DNA of 64,000 bases from Glacieibacterium arshaanense (GTDB lineage: Bacteria > Pseudomonadota > Alphaproteobacteria > Sphingomonadales > Sphingomonadaceae). Below, piece by piece: positions 38,468-47,777 of this stretch. The position numbers were made by a program, and so were the translations under genes. Below the pieces are notes generated by a model. It worked only from the letters and a program-made list of their open reading frames with translations, did not search any database and was not told where the DNA came from. Positions within the stretch are counted from its first letter, which is position 1. The number at the start of each line of letters is the position of its first letter. The stretch spans positions 124,001-188,000 of the forward strand of contig NZ_SIHO01000001.1 in the NCBI RefSeq assembly GCF_004681125.1, read 5' to 3'.

Positions 38468-38992
38468 ATGGGTAAACTGAAAGCTTGTCTTCTTGCTGCC
38501 GCAGTCGCTGCGAGCAGCATGGGATTTTCCACCGCAGCAAGTGCCGTGACCGTGTACGGGACGCTTACGTCAGCAGATGACATTGCATCGTTCAGCATTA
38601 TTGTGACCACACCGGGCACCGTGACGTTCACAGCGTTTGCAATGCCGACTTTCGACTCGATCTTTTCGCTCTACGCCATGCCGTCGGGCTCGTTGCTTGC
38701 AGTCAATGATGACGGCTATGTGCCCGGCCATGATACCTATGACTCGTTCATCGGGATCACTCTCGGGGCCGGAAAGTATCAGCTCGATGTCACATCATAT
38801 GCGAACTTCCCGAACGGCGACCTTGGTTCTGGCTACTCCGGGGGCAGCGGTTACCCCTTAGGTGGCGACTTCTCGGTTGAAGTGACCGGCGCTGCCGTCC
38901 CCGAACCTGCCAGCTGGGCGCTAATGATCGCCGGCTTCGGCATGGTCGGAACCAGCCTGCGCCGCCGCAAGGTTGCGCTCGCCGCTTCCTAA
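38468..38992 (+). CDS. PEP-CTERM (PEPxxWA) exported protein
   Basis: A 174-residue secreted protein: signal peptide (MGKLKACLLAAAVAASSMGF, cut near ASA-VT), a beta-rich core with aspartates (LLAVNDDGYVPGHDTYDSFI) that resembles bacterial pre-peptidase C-terminal folds, and the sorting tail [20 protein letters not shown] followed by RRRK. The tail should be processed by an exosortase, none of which is in this window. The start at 38468 follows an AGGGG ribosome site. It has its own sigma-54-like promoter and a strong terminator, so it is a single-gene unit. Confidence 0.85.
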   Translation: MGKLKACLLAAAVAASSMGFSTAASAVTVYGTLTSADDIASFSIIVTTPGTVTFTAFAMPTFDSIFSLYAMPSGSLLAVNDDGYVPGHDTYDSFIGITLGAGKYQLDVTSYANFPNGDLGSGYSGGSGYPLGGDFSVEVTGAAVPEPASWALMIAGFGMVGTSLRRRKVALAAS

Positions 38993-39013
38993 GTACCCGA
39001 CATCCAGACGTGA

Positions 39014-39042
39014 GGGGCGGTCGGAAACGGCCGCCCCTTTTC
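39014..39042 (+). terminator. Rho-independent terminator
   Basis: A 10-bp GC stem (GGGGCGGTCG with CGGCCGCCCC, one G-U pair), loop GAAA and TTTT directly after it, located 22 nt downstream of the PEP-CTERM stop codon. Confidence 0.85.
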
Positions 39043-39147
39043 ATTGGCTAAGCGACGAACGAAGATCGGCCCAATAGTCCGAACGGTGTATAAATCCTTC
39101 TATCCAGCCGATTAAGCGAAAGTCCGCTTCCGCGTCGTCTTCAGCCA

Positions 39148-39278
39148 AAACCTGCCTTTCCGTTTCCCACCCCATAGTCGCCATTGCGCCGCCCCGAGAC
39201 GAGCGGGATTGCCCCGGAAGCCGCCAGTCCGGTTTCGGCGGGGAAAGCTGCCTGGCGGCAACCGACCCGTTTCGGACA
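39148..39278 (+). repeat. Full-length family C element (C5)
   Basis: Two units (about 39148-39184 and 39247-39278) surround the same middle as C3. The 105 nt at 39164-39268 differ from C3 at one position, so these are the youngest pair in the window. It borders the small gene at 39329. Confidence 0.8.
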
Positions 39279-39328
39279 TTCGCGCTTTTCCCGCACTTGC
39301 AGACGGACGTCCCTGCGAGCGAATTTAG

Positions 39329-39616
39329 CTAACTCTTCCTTGTCCACATCGGCTTCAACGCAAGTCCCGCATACAAGATAAGGATACCGATCGAAACGTC
39401 CGGTGAAAGTCTACCGCTGTTGGATAGAGTGACGCATGTAAGAAGTAGCGTCAAAATCATCCAAGTGAAAATATCCCAATAATTTTCTATCGTTCGATTA
39501 AAATAGGCTAAACATGCGACAACGGTCAGAGTTATCCCCAAGGTTAGCCGATAATCTACCACGAGCGTTAAGCCTGCAAATATGGGCAATGGGAGCAGGA
39601 AGCTCAGAGTGCGCAA
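39329..39616 (-). CDS. Small AT-rich membrane protein, unknown
   Basis: A 95-residue hydrophobic product with three or four helices (LSFLLPLPIFAGLTLVVDYR, LGITLTVVACLAYF, DIFTWMILTLLLTCVTLS, DVSIGILILYAGLAL) and a basic tail (KPMWTRKS). No family is recognised. The frame is closed by a stop directly upstream, and the first usable codon is TTG at 39616, with a weak ribosome site, so the exact start is uncertain. AT-rich codons set it apart from neighbouring genes. Family C copies lie on both sides (39148-39278 and 39659-39694). Confidence 0.5.
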   Translation of the reverse strand: MRTLSFLLPLPIFAGLTLVVDYRLTLGITLTVVACLAYFNRTIENYWDIFTWMILTLLLTCVTLSNSGRLSPDVSIGILILYAGLALKPMWTRKS

Positions 39617-39658
39617 CTATCTGCCCCGTTCAAATGCATTGTGCCTACGCTAACTGGA

Positions 39659-39694
39659 AACCTGCCTGTCAGCAATCCACCCCATTCCGGTCAT
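39659..39694 (+). repeat. Family C unit (C6)
   Basis: This single unit begins AACCTGCCTGTCAGCAATCC and ends CCATTCCGGTCAT. It differs from the first unit of C4 at only a few positions and closes the AT-rich island on the right. Confidence 0.65.
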
Positions 39695-39787
39695 TCCCCG
39701 AAGCGAGTTCAGGTTGTGGCCTCGCACTGGCGTCAACAGCTTCACGCTAATCTCTAGCGTCCCGAATTTCCGAGCTAGACAGCTGCC

Positions 39788-39906
39788 CGTCGTGGCAAAG
39801 CCACGCCGTCGGACGGGTTCGGGCGGGGGTTCCGCCCGCCCTGCCGGCCGGCATGCGCACGAGTCCGTCATTAGTGGCAAAATCGCGAGGGCAATTTTGC
39901 CACTAA
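39788..39906 (+). repeat. Family B multi-hairpin repeat (copy B2)
   Basis: The first 60 nt match copy B1 closely (GTGGC-AAA-GCCAC hairpin, CGTCGGACGGGTTCGG). A terminal perfect 13-bp stem (39871-39883 with 39894-39906, TTAGTGGCAAAAT) replaces the different stem of B1. It lies 13 nt beyond the dienelactone hydrolase stop codon. Confidence 0.8.
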
Positions 39907-39919
39907 CGACCGGCCGTGC

Positions 39920-40642
39920 TTATGCGAAAACTTCCTCGAAATGCGTCTTCATCGCCTGCCAGCTGCGGCGGTTGGTCGGTTCGTGGAACTTGATGCCGGG
40001 CATCATGCGGCCGTCGGCGTCGGGGTTGGTGAAGCTGTGGACGGCGCCGGTGTAGGCGATGGTCTGGCAGTCGGCTTCGGCGTCGCGCATTTCGTTGAGG
40101 AAGTCCGCGATGTGGTCGTGTGTCACCATCGGGTCCTCGGCGCCGGTCAGCACCAGCACCTTCGCCGGCACCTTGCCCTTTTGCGCGCGTTTGTTGGTCT
40201 GCAACCCGCCGTGGAAGCTGACGCCAGCGGCCAGATCGGGGTTGCCGTCGCGGACGATCGCCAGCACCGTCGAGCCGCCGAAGCAGAAGCCGATGGCGCC
40301 GACCTTGCCGTTGCAGCGCGGGTGCGCGTGCAGCACCTTCAGCGCCCCGCCTGCACGTGCCGCGAGCTGGTCGGGGTTCTTGAGTAGCGCGTTGAGCCAC
40401 GCCATGCCTTCGGGAAAGTCCTTCGGGCTGGCGCCACCGCCATAGACATCGGCCGCCAGCGCCAGATAGCCGAGTTCATCGGCGATGCGCTGCCCCCACG
40501 CCTTGGTCTGCTTGCCCAGCCCCATGATGTCGGCAAAAATCGCGACGCCGGGGACCTTGTCATGGCCGGCGGGCACCGCGAGCACGCCGTGCGCCTGCGT
40601 GTCGCCGGCGGTGTAGGTGACTTCTTGCGTTTCGATCGACAT
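39920..40642 (-). CDS. Dienelactone hydrolase family protein
   Basis: A 240-residue cytoplasmic alpha/beta hydrolase of the dienelactone hydrolase family. The nucleophile is a cysteine (IGFCFGGST), with Asp in TGAEDPMVTH and His in GAVHSFTNPDADG, which form the Cys-Asp-His triad. The oxyanion region is VAIFADIMGLG. The family opens lactones from chlorocatechol-type degradation, but many members act on other esters, so the substrate is open. The start was set at 40642 (MSIETQEVTYTAGDTQAHG) after a GGGGAG ribosome site; the longer frame has no family similarity. Confidence 0.88.
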   Translation of the reverse strand: MSIETQEVTYTAGDTQAHGVLAVPAGHDKVPGVAIFADIMGLGKQTKAWGQRIADELGYLALAADVYGGGASPKDFPEGMAWLNALLKNPDQLAARAGGALKVLHAHPRCNGKVGAIGFCFGGSTVLAIVRDGNPDLAAGVSFHGGLQTNKRAQKGKVPAKVLVLTGAEDPMVTHDHIADFLNEMRDAEADCQTIAYTGAVHSFTNPDADGRMMPGIKFHEPTNRRSWQAMKTHFEEVFA

Positions 40643-40787
40643 GCGTCGCTCCCCTGATGTTGCGGGCTTTTCATCGCGCGGCCTTTGCAGTGCGTCAATG
40701 TCGCAGTGACTGGCGCCGCCCGCGAATCTTCGCCAAGATAGTTTCAAAGGCGCAGCAAGCGCCGCTTGAACGGGGATGACGCATACC

Positions 40788-42005
40788 ATGGACCTGAACT
40801 GGAGCCCGGCTGACCTGGCGTTTCGCGACGAAGTGCGCGCCTTTCTCGATGCCGAGCTGACGCCCGAACTGCGCGCCACCAGCGAGAAGATGACCAGCGT
40901 CTATTCGAAACCCGAGGTGTCGCTCGAATGGCAACGCCGGCTGCACAAGCGCGGCTGGCTGGTGCCGTCATGGCCGGTCGAACACGGCGGCACCGGCTGG
41001 AGCGTCGTCCAGCGCTATATCTTCACGCGTGAACTGGCCGAGGCCGGCGCGCCGCCGCTGTCGCCGATGGGGCTGGGGATGATCGGCCCGGTGCTGCTGC
41101 ACTATGGCACGCCCGAACAGAAGGCGACGCTGCTGCCGCGGATGTTCTCGGGCGAGGATTTCTGGTGCCAGGGCTATTCCGAACCTGAGTCGGGCTCCGA
41201 CCTTGCGTCATTGCGGATGAAGGCGGTGCGGGACGGCGATCATTTCGTCTGCACCGGCACCAAGATCTGGACGACGCACGCGCATTACGCCAACCGCATG
41301 TTCTGCCTGGTGCGCACTGCCGACATCGGCAAGCCGCAGCTCGGCATCACCTTCCTGCTGATCGACATGGACGCGCCCGGCGTCAGCGTCCGCCCGATCG
41401 TGTCGCTGAGCGGCGAGCATATCCAGAACCAGGTGATGTTCGACGGCGTGCGCGTGCCCGTCAGCAACGTCATCGGCGCCATCGATGACGGCTGGACGGT
41501 GGCAAAGTATCTGATGGAATTCGAACGCGGCGGCAGCCAGTACGCCCCCGGCCTGCGCACGCGGCTGGCGCGGCTGCGGCGCTTCCTGCGCAGCGGCGAG
41601 GCCGGCGAGACCGGTGTCGGCCTGCGCCATGCGATTACCGACGTCGAACAGCAGATCGACGCGATGGATGCGCAGGAATTGCAGTTCATGGCGCTGCTGT
41701 CGCGCGGCGGCACGCCCGGCATGATGGCCTCGGTACTCAAGATCCAGGGCACCGAGCTCAGCCAGCGCCTGACCGAAATCGAGCTTGAGGCGAGCGGCGT
41801 CTATGGCGCCGCGTTCCAGCCGCAGCTGACCGCACCCGGCGGCGAAGTGCCGGGGTTTGTCGCGCCCGCCGGCAACAGCGGCGTCGGCCCGGCCTATGCG
41901 GCAAAGGCCGCGCCCAAATACTTCAACGACCGCGCCGGTTCGATCTACGCCGGCACCAACGAAATCCAGCGCAACATTATCTACAAACTGCTGGCGACAG
42001 CCTGA
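40788..42005 (+). CDS. Acyl-CoA dehydrogenase
   Basis: A 405-residue FAD-dependent acyl-CoA dehydrogenase. The N-terminal helical domain begins MDLNWSPADLAFRDEVRAFL. FAD and substrate segments are GYSEPESGSDLASLRMKA, KIWTTHAHYANRMFCLVRT and the C-terminal SIYAGTNEIQRNIIYKLL. The subgroup (about 400 residues, pimeloyl or FadE-like) often handles branched or cyclic acyl-CoAs. The ATG at 40788 was chosen over that at 40776 because of its position relative to GGGGATG. It is convergent with the SpoIIAA-like gene. Confidence 0.92.
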   Translation: MDLNWSPADLAFRDEVRAFLDAELTPELRATSEKMTSVYSKPEVSLEWQRRLHKRGWLVPSWPVEHGGTGWSVVQRYIFTRELAEAGAPPLSPMGLGMIGPVLLHYGTPEQKATLLPRMFSGEDFWCQGYSEPESGSDLASLRMKAVRDGDHFVCTGTKIWTTHAHYANRMFCLVRTADIGKPQLGITFLLIDMDAPGVSVRPIVSLSGEHIQNQVMFDGVRVPVSNVIGAIDDGWTVAKYLMEFERGGSQYAPGLRTRLARLRRFLRSGEAGETGVGLRHAITDVEQQIDAMDAQELQFMALLSRGGTPGMMASVLKIQGTELSQRLTEIELEASGVYGAAFQPQLTAPGGEVPGFVAPAGNSGVGPAYAAKAAPKYFNDRAGSIYAGTNEIQRNIIYKLLATA

Positions 42006-42029
42006 TCGTCTGGTCAGCGGCGGTGCATG

Positions 42030-42392
42030 CTAGGACGCCGAGGCGATCCACGCCTTGGCGTCAGCCAACTGATCCATTCTGAACAGTTTGAGTTTGGCTG
42101 GAAACAAGGGCGCAAACATCCGCGTCGCCAAGCGCGCCCAGCCGACATCGCTTACGATTGCCAGATGACTGAAGTCGCGCCAGTGCCGAACCGTAAACAC
42201 TTGATCGTCCCAGAATGCCTGCGGCGAAAATTCCGTGACGCCTTCGTTGAAGATGTAAAGTGCCTTGATCGGCCCTTTCCCAAGCATCGCGTCAACCCGC
42301 GGAATGAGCTTCTGATAGTCTTCGTGCGTGATCGGTCCCGAGGCTTCGACGCCCAGCACATCGGCCGGCAGGTCTTCGATGAATGTGAACAT
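42030..42392 (-). CDS. SpoIIAA-like STAS protein
   Basis: A 120-residue protein of the SpoIIAA-like (DUF3478) family, which has a STAS-type alpha/beta fold but no proven partner. It starts MFTFIEDLPADVLGVEASGP and contains the family segments ITHEDYQKLIP, IKALYIFNEG, WDDQVFTVRHWRDFSHLAIV and RMFAPLFPAKLKLF. It may bind lipid or a regulatory partner. It is monocistronic, with an AT-rich promoter region upstream. Confidence 0.8.
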   Translation of the reverse strand: MFTFIEDLPADVLGVEASGPITHEDYQKLIPRVDAMLGKGPIKALYIFNEGVTEFSPQAFWDDQVFTVRHWRDFSHLAIVSDVGWARLATRMFAPLFPAKLKLFRMDQLADAKAWIASAS

Positions 42393-42456
42393 ATCGGTCC
42401 CTCGAGATGTGCTGATGCGCTAAACAGGCATCGGATATGAACATTACACTAACAGT

Positions 42457-42486
42457 ATAATACGATTTTGGACTAACGTTAATCAA
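42457..42486 (-). promoter_or_regulatory. Candidate sigma-70 promoter of SpoIIAA-like gene
   Basis: On the minus strand, TTGATT and TATTAT are separated by 18 nt. The -10 box is about 65 nt upstream of the start codon at 42392. The stretch is markedly AT-rich against the background. Confidence 0.4.
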
Positions 42487-42604
42487 ATTCGCTACGCGCG
42501 GCGGTCACCGCTGCCCGGCACAATGCCCATGGCCGGCAATTGGCGGGACTTGACATGGTCCCAACGTCACTGCCTTCTGCGGCTTTAACAGGGAGCACGA
42601 TCCG

Positions 42605-43090
42605 TTGACCACTTTGCCCGCATCCGCGCCCGCCACTACCGGCGCGGCGTTTGCACACATCAACGCCGTCACCGCGCCGACGATCGACGACCTCAAGCTA
42701 ATGGTGTTCCTCGAAGCCTCGGGGCTCAAGGGCTATTACGGGCTGGCGTCGGGGTCCGAAAATCCCGAAATCCGCGCGCTGCTCGAAGCCAATGGCCGCG
42801 AGGAACTGGCGCACGCGCACCGCGTCGCGCAGGTCATCACGCTGCTGACCGGCGAACCGTTCGCGCCGCCCGCCGATGAGGAAAACCCCTATGTTTCGGC
42901 AACCGCGCCGGCGCTGACCGCCGCGGTGCTCGAAGGGCTGGTGCGCGCCGAGACGAACGGCAACGACCTATACGAAAGCTGGGCGCAAAGCATCGGCAAC
43001 GCCGAAGCCGCCGCGCTGCTGCGCCAGAACGGCAAGGAAGAAGTCCGCCACGCCGATCGCGCCGCAAAGGCGCTGGCGTTGATGGGATAG
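42605..43090 (+). CDS. Ferritin-like domain protein
   Basis: A 161-residue helical protein with the rubrerythrin/ferritin-like carboxylate pattern: FLEASGLKGYYGLAS, then NGREELAHAHRV (ExxH), then RAETNGNDLYESWA and GKEEVRHADRAAK (second ExxH). These residues can bind a di-iron centre. No rubredoxin domain or export signal is present. The TTG at 42605 follows GGGAG and is the only start that gives the full first helix. It is located 18 nt before the oxoprolinase gene and could be cotranscribed with it. Confidence 0.75.
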   Translation: MTTLPASAPATTGAAFAHINAVTAPTIDDLKLMVFLEASGLKGYYGLASGSENPEIRALLEANGREELAHAHRVAQVITLLTGEPFAPPADEENPYVSATAPALTAAVLEGLVRAETNGNDLYESWAQSIGNAEAAALLRQNGKEEVRHADRAAKALALMG

Positions 43091-43108
43091 CCCCGCCATA
43101 ACCGGGCG

Positions 43109-46100
43109 ATGGTTGACGCATCTTCGCCCGGCTGGGAATTCTGGATCGACCGCGGCGGTACCTTCACCGATATCGTCGCACGCGCGCCCGACGGCGTGCT
43201 GCATCTGCGCAAATTGCTGTCGAACAACCCCGCGCGCTACGCCGATGCGGCGGTCGCTGGCATCCGCGCGCTGCTCGGGGTGGGCGAGGGCGAAGCGGTG
43301 CCCGCGGACCGGATCGCGGCGGTCAAGATGGGCACCACGGTCGCCACCAACGCACTGCTCGAACGCGCCGGCGCACCGACCTGCCTTGCGATAACGCGCG
43401 GACTGGGCGACGCGTTGCGCATCGGCCACCAGGCGCGACCACGGCTGTTCGACCTTGAAATCAAACTGCCCGAGCCGCTCTACGGCCATGTCGTTGAAAT
43501 CGACGAGCGACTGGCCGCCGACGGCAGCGTCGTGCGCGGCCTCGATGAAGCCACCGCCCGCGCCGGTCTGCAAGCGGCGTTCGACGCGGGATTTCGTGCG
43601 CTCGCGCTGGTGCTGATGCACGGCTATCTCAACCCGGTGCACGAAGCGCGCATCGGCGAAATCGCCGCCGACATCGGCTTTACGCGCATATCGCTGAGCC
43701 ATGCGGTCGCGCCGCTGATCAAGCTCGTCGGGCGCGGCGATACCACGGTGGTCGATGCCTATCTGTCGCCGGTGCTGCGGCGCTATGTCGACAGCGTTGC
43801 GGCGGCGCTGGGCGATACGGCGCTGCAGTTCATGCAGTCGAACGGCGGGCTGGTCGATGCGGCGCGTTTCCAGGGCAAAGATGCGATCCTATCCGGGCCG
43901 GCGGGCGGCATCATCGGCATGGTCAAGACTGCCGAGGCTGCGGGCTTCGAGCGCCTCATCGGCTTCGACATGGGTGGCACCTCGACCGACGTCTCGCACT
44001 ATGCCGGCGTGCTCGAACGCAGCACCGATAACAGCGTGGCGGGCGTGCGGGTGCGCGCACCGATGCTGCAGATCCACACTGTGGCGGCAGGCGGCGGCTC
44101 GATCTGCCGCTTCGACGGCATCCGGCTGCGCGTCGGCCCCGAATCCGCCGGCGCGATGCCCGGCCCGGCGTGCTACCGGAACGGTGGCCCACTGACGGTG
44201 ACCGATTGCAACGTGCTGCTCGGTCGGCTGTCACCCGATCTTTTTCCGGCGATTTTTGGGCCGGGCGGCGACCAGCGGCTCGACGCAGAAACCGTCGCAG
44301 CAAAGTTCGCGGCGCTGTCGGACGAAGTGCTCGCCGCGACCGGCCAACGCCTGACGCCTGCCGCACTGGCGCAGGGATTCCTCGACATTGCGGTCGCCAA
44401 CATGGCGCGCGCCATCCGGCAGATTTCTGTGCAACGCGGGCATGATCTGGCGCGCTACACGTTGGTGTGCTTCGGCGGCGCCGGCGGTCAGCACGCCTGC
44501 GCCGTCGCCGAAAGCCTCGGCATCTCCGAAATCATGGTGCACCCGCTCGCCAGCCTGTTGTCGGCGTATGGCATCGGCGCCAGCGACCTGCGCGAACTGC
44601 GCGAGACCAGCCTTGGCGTAGCGCTCGATGCCGCCGGCATTGCCGCTGCCAGCGTCGCTGCCGACAGCCTCGAAGCGCAGGCCCGCGCCGCGCTCTGCGC
44701 GGTCGCGGGCATGAAGGTGACTCGCCATGTCAGCCTGCTCGTACACCACGCCGGCGCCGACACGACGCTCGAAGTGCCGATGGGTGAAGCGGCCGCTGTC
44801 GCCGATGCCTTTGCCGCCGCACACCGCGCCCGCTTCGGCTTCATCGGTGACGGTGCGCCGATGATCGCCAGCGTCCGCGTTGAAATCGTCGTGTCGGCGC
44901 CGCTTGCTGCATCGGTCGCTGCAGCGGCGGGTGATGAACCCGCTGGCGGCGCGCTGGTCGATTGGGGGCAGGGCGCCGTCGACACGCGCGTGCTCGGCCG
45001 CGCCGCGCTGGCGCAGGCTGGCGAATTGGCGGGACCGCTGGTTATTGTCGACCCGACCTCGACGATCCTCGTTGCGCCGGGCTGGCAGGCGCGCTGCGAC
45101 GCGGCCGCGAACCTGCTGCTGACGCGCGGCACCGCCGTCGCACGCAGCGAATACCGCAGCGAGTTTCGTAGTATTGGGCGCGATCCCGTCCAGCTCGAAC
45201 TGTTCAACAACCGCTTCATGGATGTCGCGGAGCAAATGGGGCTGGCGCTGCAGAACACCGCCACCTCGGTCAACATCAAGGAGCGGCTCGATTTTTCGTG
45301 CGCGATTTTCGACGCATCAGGCGCGCTGATCGCCAACGCGCCGCACATGCCCGTCCACCTCGGCTCGATGAGCGACAGCATCCGCACGATCATTGCCGCA
45401 CGGGGCAACACGATGGCGGCGGGCGACGCCTATATGCTCAACGCGCCGTACAACGGCGGCACGCATTTGCCCGACATTACCGTGGTAATGCCGGCGTTCA
45501 CCGACGGCCCCACGCCGGCGTTCTTCGTCGCGGCGCGCGGCCACCATGCCGATATCGGCGGGCTGACGCCGGGGTCGATGCCGCCCGACAGCCGCAGCAT
45601 CGACGAGGAAGGCGTGCTGATCGACAATGTCACGCTGGTCGAAGCCGGGCGCTTCCGCGAGGTCGAGGTCTCGGCATTGCTTGGGTCGGGTGCCTATCCG
45701 GCGCGCAACATCGCCGCCAACATCGCCGACCTGAAGGCGCAGGTCGCCGCATGCAACCAAGGCGCCGCCGCGCTCAAGACGCTGGTCGCGGCCCACGGGC
45801 AAGACGTGGTCGCCGCCTATATGGGCCATGTCCAGGACCATGCCGACGAAGCAGTGCGCCGTGTGCTGGAGACACTCGACAGCGGCAGCTTTACCTACCC
45901 AATGGACAATGGCGCCCAGGTGTCGGTGGCAATTACCGTCGACCGCACCGCGCGCACCGCACACGTCGATTTCACCGGCACCAGCGCCCAGCGCCCCGAC
46001 AATTTCAATGCACCGCGCTCGATCGCGCGCGCCGCGGTGCTTTATGTGTTCCGCTGTTTGGTGGGGGATGACATCCCGCTCAACGACGGCTGCCTGCGCG

Positions 46101-46711
46101 GCGTTACGATCACCGTGCCGCGGGGCTCGATGCTCGACCCGGTGTATCCGGCGGCGGTCGTCGCGGGCAACGTCGAAACCAGCCAGGTCGTCACCGATGC
46201 GCTGTTCGGCGCGCTGGGCGTGATGGCGGGCGCGCAGGGGACGATGAACAACTTCACCTTCGGCAACGACCGAGTTCAGTATTACGAAACCGTCGCCGGC
46301 GGCGCCGGCGCAAGCGCGGCCTTCGACGGTGCCAGTGCAGTGCAGACGCACATGACCAACAGCCGGCTGACCGACCCCGAAATCCTCGAAACGCGCTTCC
46401 CGGTGCGGCTCGAAACCTTCTCGATCCGGCCCGGGTCGGGCGGCGCTGGCGCACACCATGGCGGCGATGGCGTCGTGCGTCGCGTGCGTTTCCTCGAACC
46501 CGTCACCGCCGGCATACTGGCCAACCGCCGCGATGTGCCGCCGTTCGGGCTGGCGGGCGGCGCCAACGGTGCAGCGGGCCGAAACTGGGTCGAACGCGCC
46601 GACGGCAGCCGCGAAGACTTCGGCGCGACCGCCACGGTGGCGCTGGCGGCGGGCGACGTGTTCGTGATTGAAACGCCGGGCGGCGGCGGATTTGGAAAGG
46701 CACGGGCTTGA
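43109..46711 (+). CDS. 5-oxoprolinase / hydantoinase A-B fusion
   Basis: A 1200-residue fused protein. The HyuA half (about residues 1-670) starts with the ATPase signature [18 protein letters not shown] and contains [26 protein letters not shown] and [17 protein letters not shown]. The HyuB half begins near [20 protein letters not shown] and contains [19 protein letters not shown] and [13 protein letters not shown]. Fusions of this kind are ATP-dependent 5-oxoprolinases that open pyroglutamate to glutamate, although N-methylhydantoinase activity cannot be excluded. Neighbouring DUF969/DUF979/DUF2891 genes support the oxoproline role. It overlaps the thioesterase gene by 4 nt. Confidence 0.88.
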   Translation: MVDASSPGWEFWIDRGGTFTDIVARAPDGVLHLRKLLSNNPARYADAAVAGIRALLGVGEGEAVPADRIAAVKMGTTVATNALLERAGAPTCLAITRGLGDALRIGHQARPRLFDLEIKLPEPLYGHVVEIDERLAADGSVVRGLDEATARAGLQAAFDAGFRALALVLMHGYLNPVHEARIGEIAADIGFTRISLSHAVAPLIKLVGRGDTTVVDAYLSPVLRRYVDSVAAALGDTALQFMQSNGGLVDAARFQGKDAILSGPAGGIIGMVKTAEAAGFERLIGFDMGGTSTDVSHYAGVLERSTDNSVAGVRVRAPMLQIHTVAAGGGSICRFDGIRLRVGPESAGAMPGPACYRNGGPLTVTDCNVLLGRLSPDLFPAIFGPGGDQRLDAETVAAKFAALSDEVLAATGQRLTPAALAQGFLDIAVANMARAIRQISVQRGHDLARYTLVCFGGAGGQHACAVAESLGISEIMVHPLASLLSAYGIGASDLRELRETSLGVALDAAGIAAASVAADSLEAQARAALCAVAGMKVTRHVSLLVHHAGADTTLEVPMGEAAAVADAFAAAHRARFGFIGDGAPMIASVRVEIVVSAPLAASVAAAAGDEPAGGALVDWGQGAVDTRVLGRAALAQAGELAGPLVIVDPTSTILVAPGWQARCDAAANLLLTRGTAVARSEYRSEFRSIGRDPVQLELFNNRFMDVAEQMGLALQNTATSVNIKERLDFSCAIFDASGALIANAPHMPVHLGSMSDSIRTIIAARGNTMAAGDAYMLNAPYNGGTHLPDITVVMPAFTDGPTPAFFVAARGHHADIGGLTPGSMPPDSRSIDEEGVLIDNVTLVEAGRFREVEVSALLGSGAYPARNIAANIADLKAQVAACNQGAAALKTLVAAHGQDVVAAYMGHVQDHADEAVRRVLETLDSGSFTYPMDNGAQVSVAITVDRTARTAHVDFTGTSAQRPDNFNAPRSIARAAVLYVFRCLVGDDIPLNDGCLRGVTITVPRGSMLDPVYPAAVVAGNVETSQVVTDALFGALGVMAGAQGTMNNFTFGNDRVQYYETVAGGAGASAAFDGASAVQTHMTNSRLTDPEILETRFPVRLETFSIRPGSGGAGAHHGGDGVVRRVRFLEPVTAGILANRRDVPPFGLAGGANGAAGRNWVERADGSREDFGATATVALAAGDVFVIETPGGGGFGKARA

Positions 46712-47121
46712 ACGACCTGATCGTCCCCGACGGCTTTGTGCCGCACACCCGCAAGAGCGCCGTGACGGCGCCGTGGGAGCCGCTTTATGCGCGCGTCACG
46801 GGGGAGGCGTTCATCCTCGGGCTGCATATCCGCCCCGAACATTGCAACGGCCGCGGATTGCTGCACGGCGGGGTCATCGCGGCGCTGGCGGACAATGCGA
46901 TGGGGCTGAGCGCGGCGCTGCGCTACGACCCGGCGCCGGGCCTGGTGACGGTCAACCTGTCGGTCGATTATCTCGGCATGGCAAAGCTTGGCCAATGGGT
47001 CGATTTCACCACGAATTTCGTCAAGACCGGGGCGACGCTGGCCTTCACCTCGTGCCTTATCAATGCTGACGGCGTGCCCTGCGCCAAGGCGGCTGCCACC
47101 TTCCGCGTCGGGCCGCGCTAA
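46708..47121 (+). CDS. PaaI-type hotdog-fold thioesterase
   Basis: A 137-residue hotdog protein. The segment [20 protein letters not shown] contains the family HGG motif and acidic residue used by PaaI-type acyl-CoA thioesterases, and [20 protein letters not shown] and [11 protein letters not shown] are the usual later strands. The start is the TTG at 46708 within the oxoprolinase stop region (TTGA overlap). Its stop shares the A of TAATG with the DUF969 start. Its substrate in this operon is unclear. Confidence 0.85.
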   Translation: MNDLIVPDGFVPHTRKSAVTAPWEPLYARVTGEAFILGLHIRPEHCNGRGLLHGGVIAALADNAMGLSAALRYDPAPGLVTVNLSVDYLGMAKLGQWVDFTTNFVKTGATLAFTSCLINADGVPCAKAAATFRVGPR

Positions 47122-47777
47122 TGCTGGTGCTGTCGGGAATTGGCGTCATCGTCCTGGGCTTTGTGCTGCGCATCAACCCGCTGCTGGTGGTGACCGTCGC
47201 GGCGCTGGTCACCGGCTGGGCGGCAGGGCTCGATGCGCTGACGGTGGTCGCGGCGCTCGGCAAGGCATTCAACGACAACCGCTATGTCAGCGTCATCTGG
47301 ATCGTGCTGCCGGTGATCGGGCTGCTCGAACGCTACGGCTTGCAGGAGCGCGCGCGGACGCTGATTTCGTCGATCCATGCCGCCACAGTGGGCCGGCTGC
47401 TGCTGACCTATATGATCTTCCGCCAGTTGACCGCAGCGGCGGGGCTCAACGCGATTGCTGGCCATGCGCAAACCGTGCGGCCATTGCTCGCGCCGATGGC
47501 GGTGGCCGCAGCCGAAAAGCAGGGCGCCACGACCGACGCCGAGCACCAGAAAATCCGCGCGATGGCGGCGGCGACCGACAATATCGGGCTGTTCTTTGGC
47601 GAGGACATCTTCCTCGCGGTCGCGTCGATCCTGCTGATCAAGGGCTTCCTCGAAAACTACGGCATCCTGCTGTCGCCGCTGGCGCTGTCGGTGTGGGCGA
47701 TCCCGACCGCGATTGCCGCGACGCTGATCCACGGCTTCCGGCTGTGGCGGCTCGACAAACGGCTCGCCGCACGATGA
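47121..47777 (+). CDS. DUF969 membrane protein
   Basis: A 218-residue integral membrane protein of the DUF969 family, with about five helices. The early segment GVIVLGFVLRINPLLVVTVA and the conserved WIVLPVIGLLERYGLQERAR and TDNIGLFFGEDIFLAVASIL identify it. DUF969 and DUF979 proteins always occur together and look like two halves of one permease. With 5-oxoprolinase upstream, uptake of 5-oxoproline or a pyroglutamyl compound is a reasonable inference, but not proved. It overlaps the DUF979 gene by 4 nt (ATGA). Confidence 0.85.
   Translation: MLVLSGIGVIVLGFVLRINPLLVVTVAALVTGWAAGLDALTVVAALGKAFNDNRYVSVIWIVLPVIGLLERYGLQERARTLISSIHAATVGRLLLTYMIFRQLTAAAGLNAIAGHAQTVRPLLAPMAVAAAEKQGATTDAEHQKIRAMAAATDNIGLFFGEDIFLAVASILLIKGFLENYGILLSPLALSVWAIPTAIAATLIHGFRLWRLDKRLAAR

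Noticed and set aside
37431-39278. CRISPR-like interpretation of the repeated units
   Set aside because: Units are irregularly spaced by hundreds of bases, differ in sequence and have no uniform spacers or cas genes.
39141-39347. A 68-codon minus-strand frame containing VGCRQAAFPAETGLAASG
   Set aside because: The same peptide arises from the family C copy at 37431-37560, so it reflects the repeat, not a gene.
37051-39694. Family C elements as integron attC sites
   Set aside because: The bracketing of small genes is suggestive, but no integrase gene or clear R-box core (GTTRRRY) was seen, so only a neutral cassette-like description is given.
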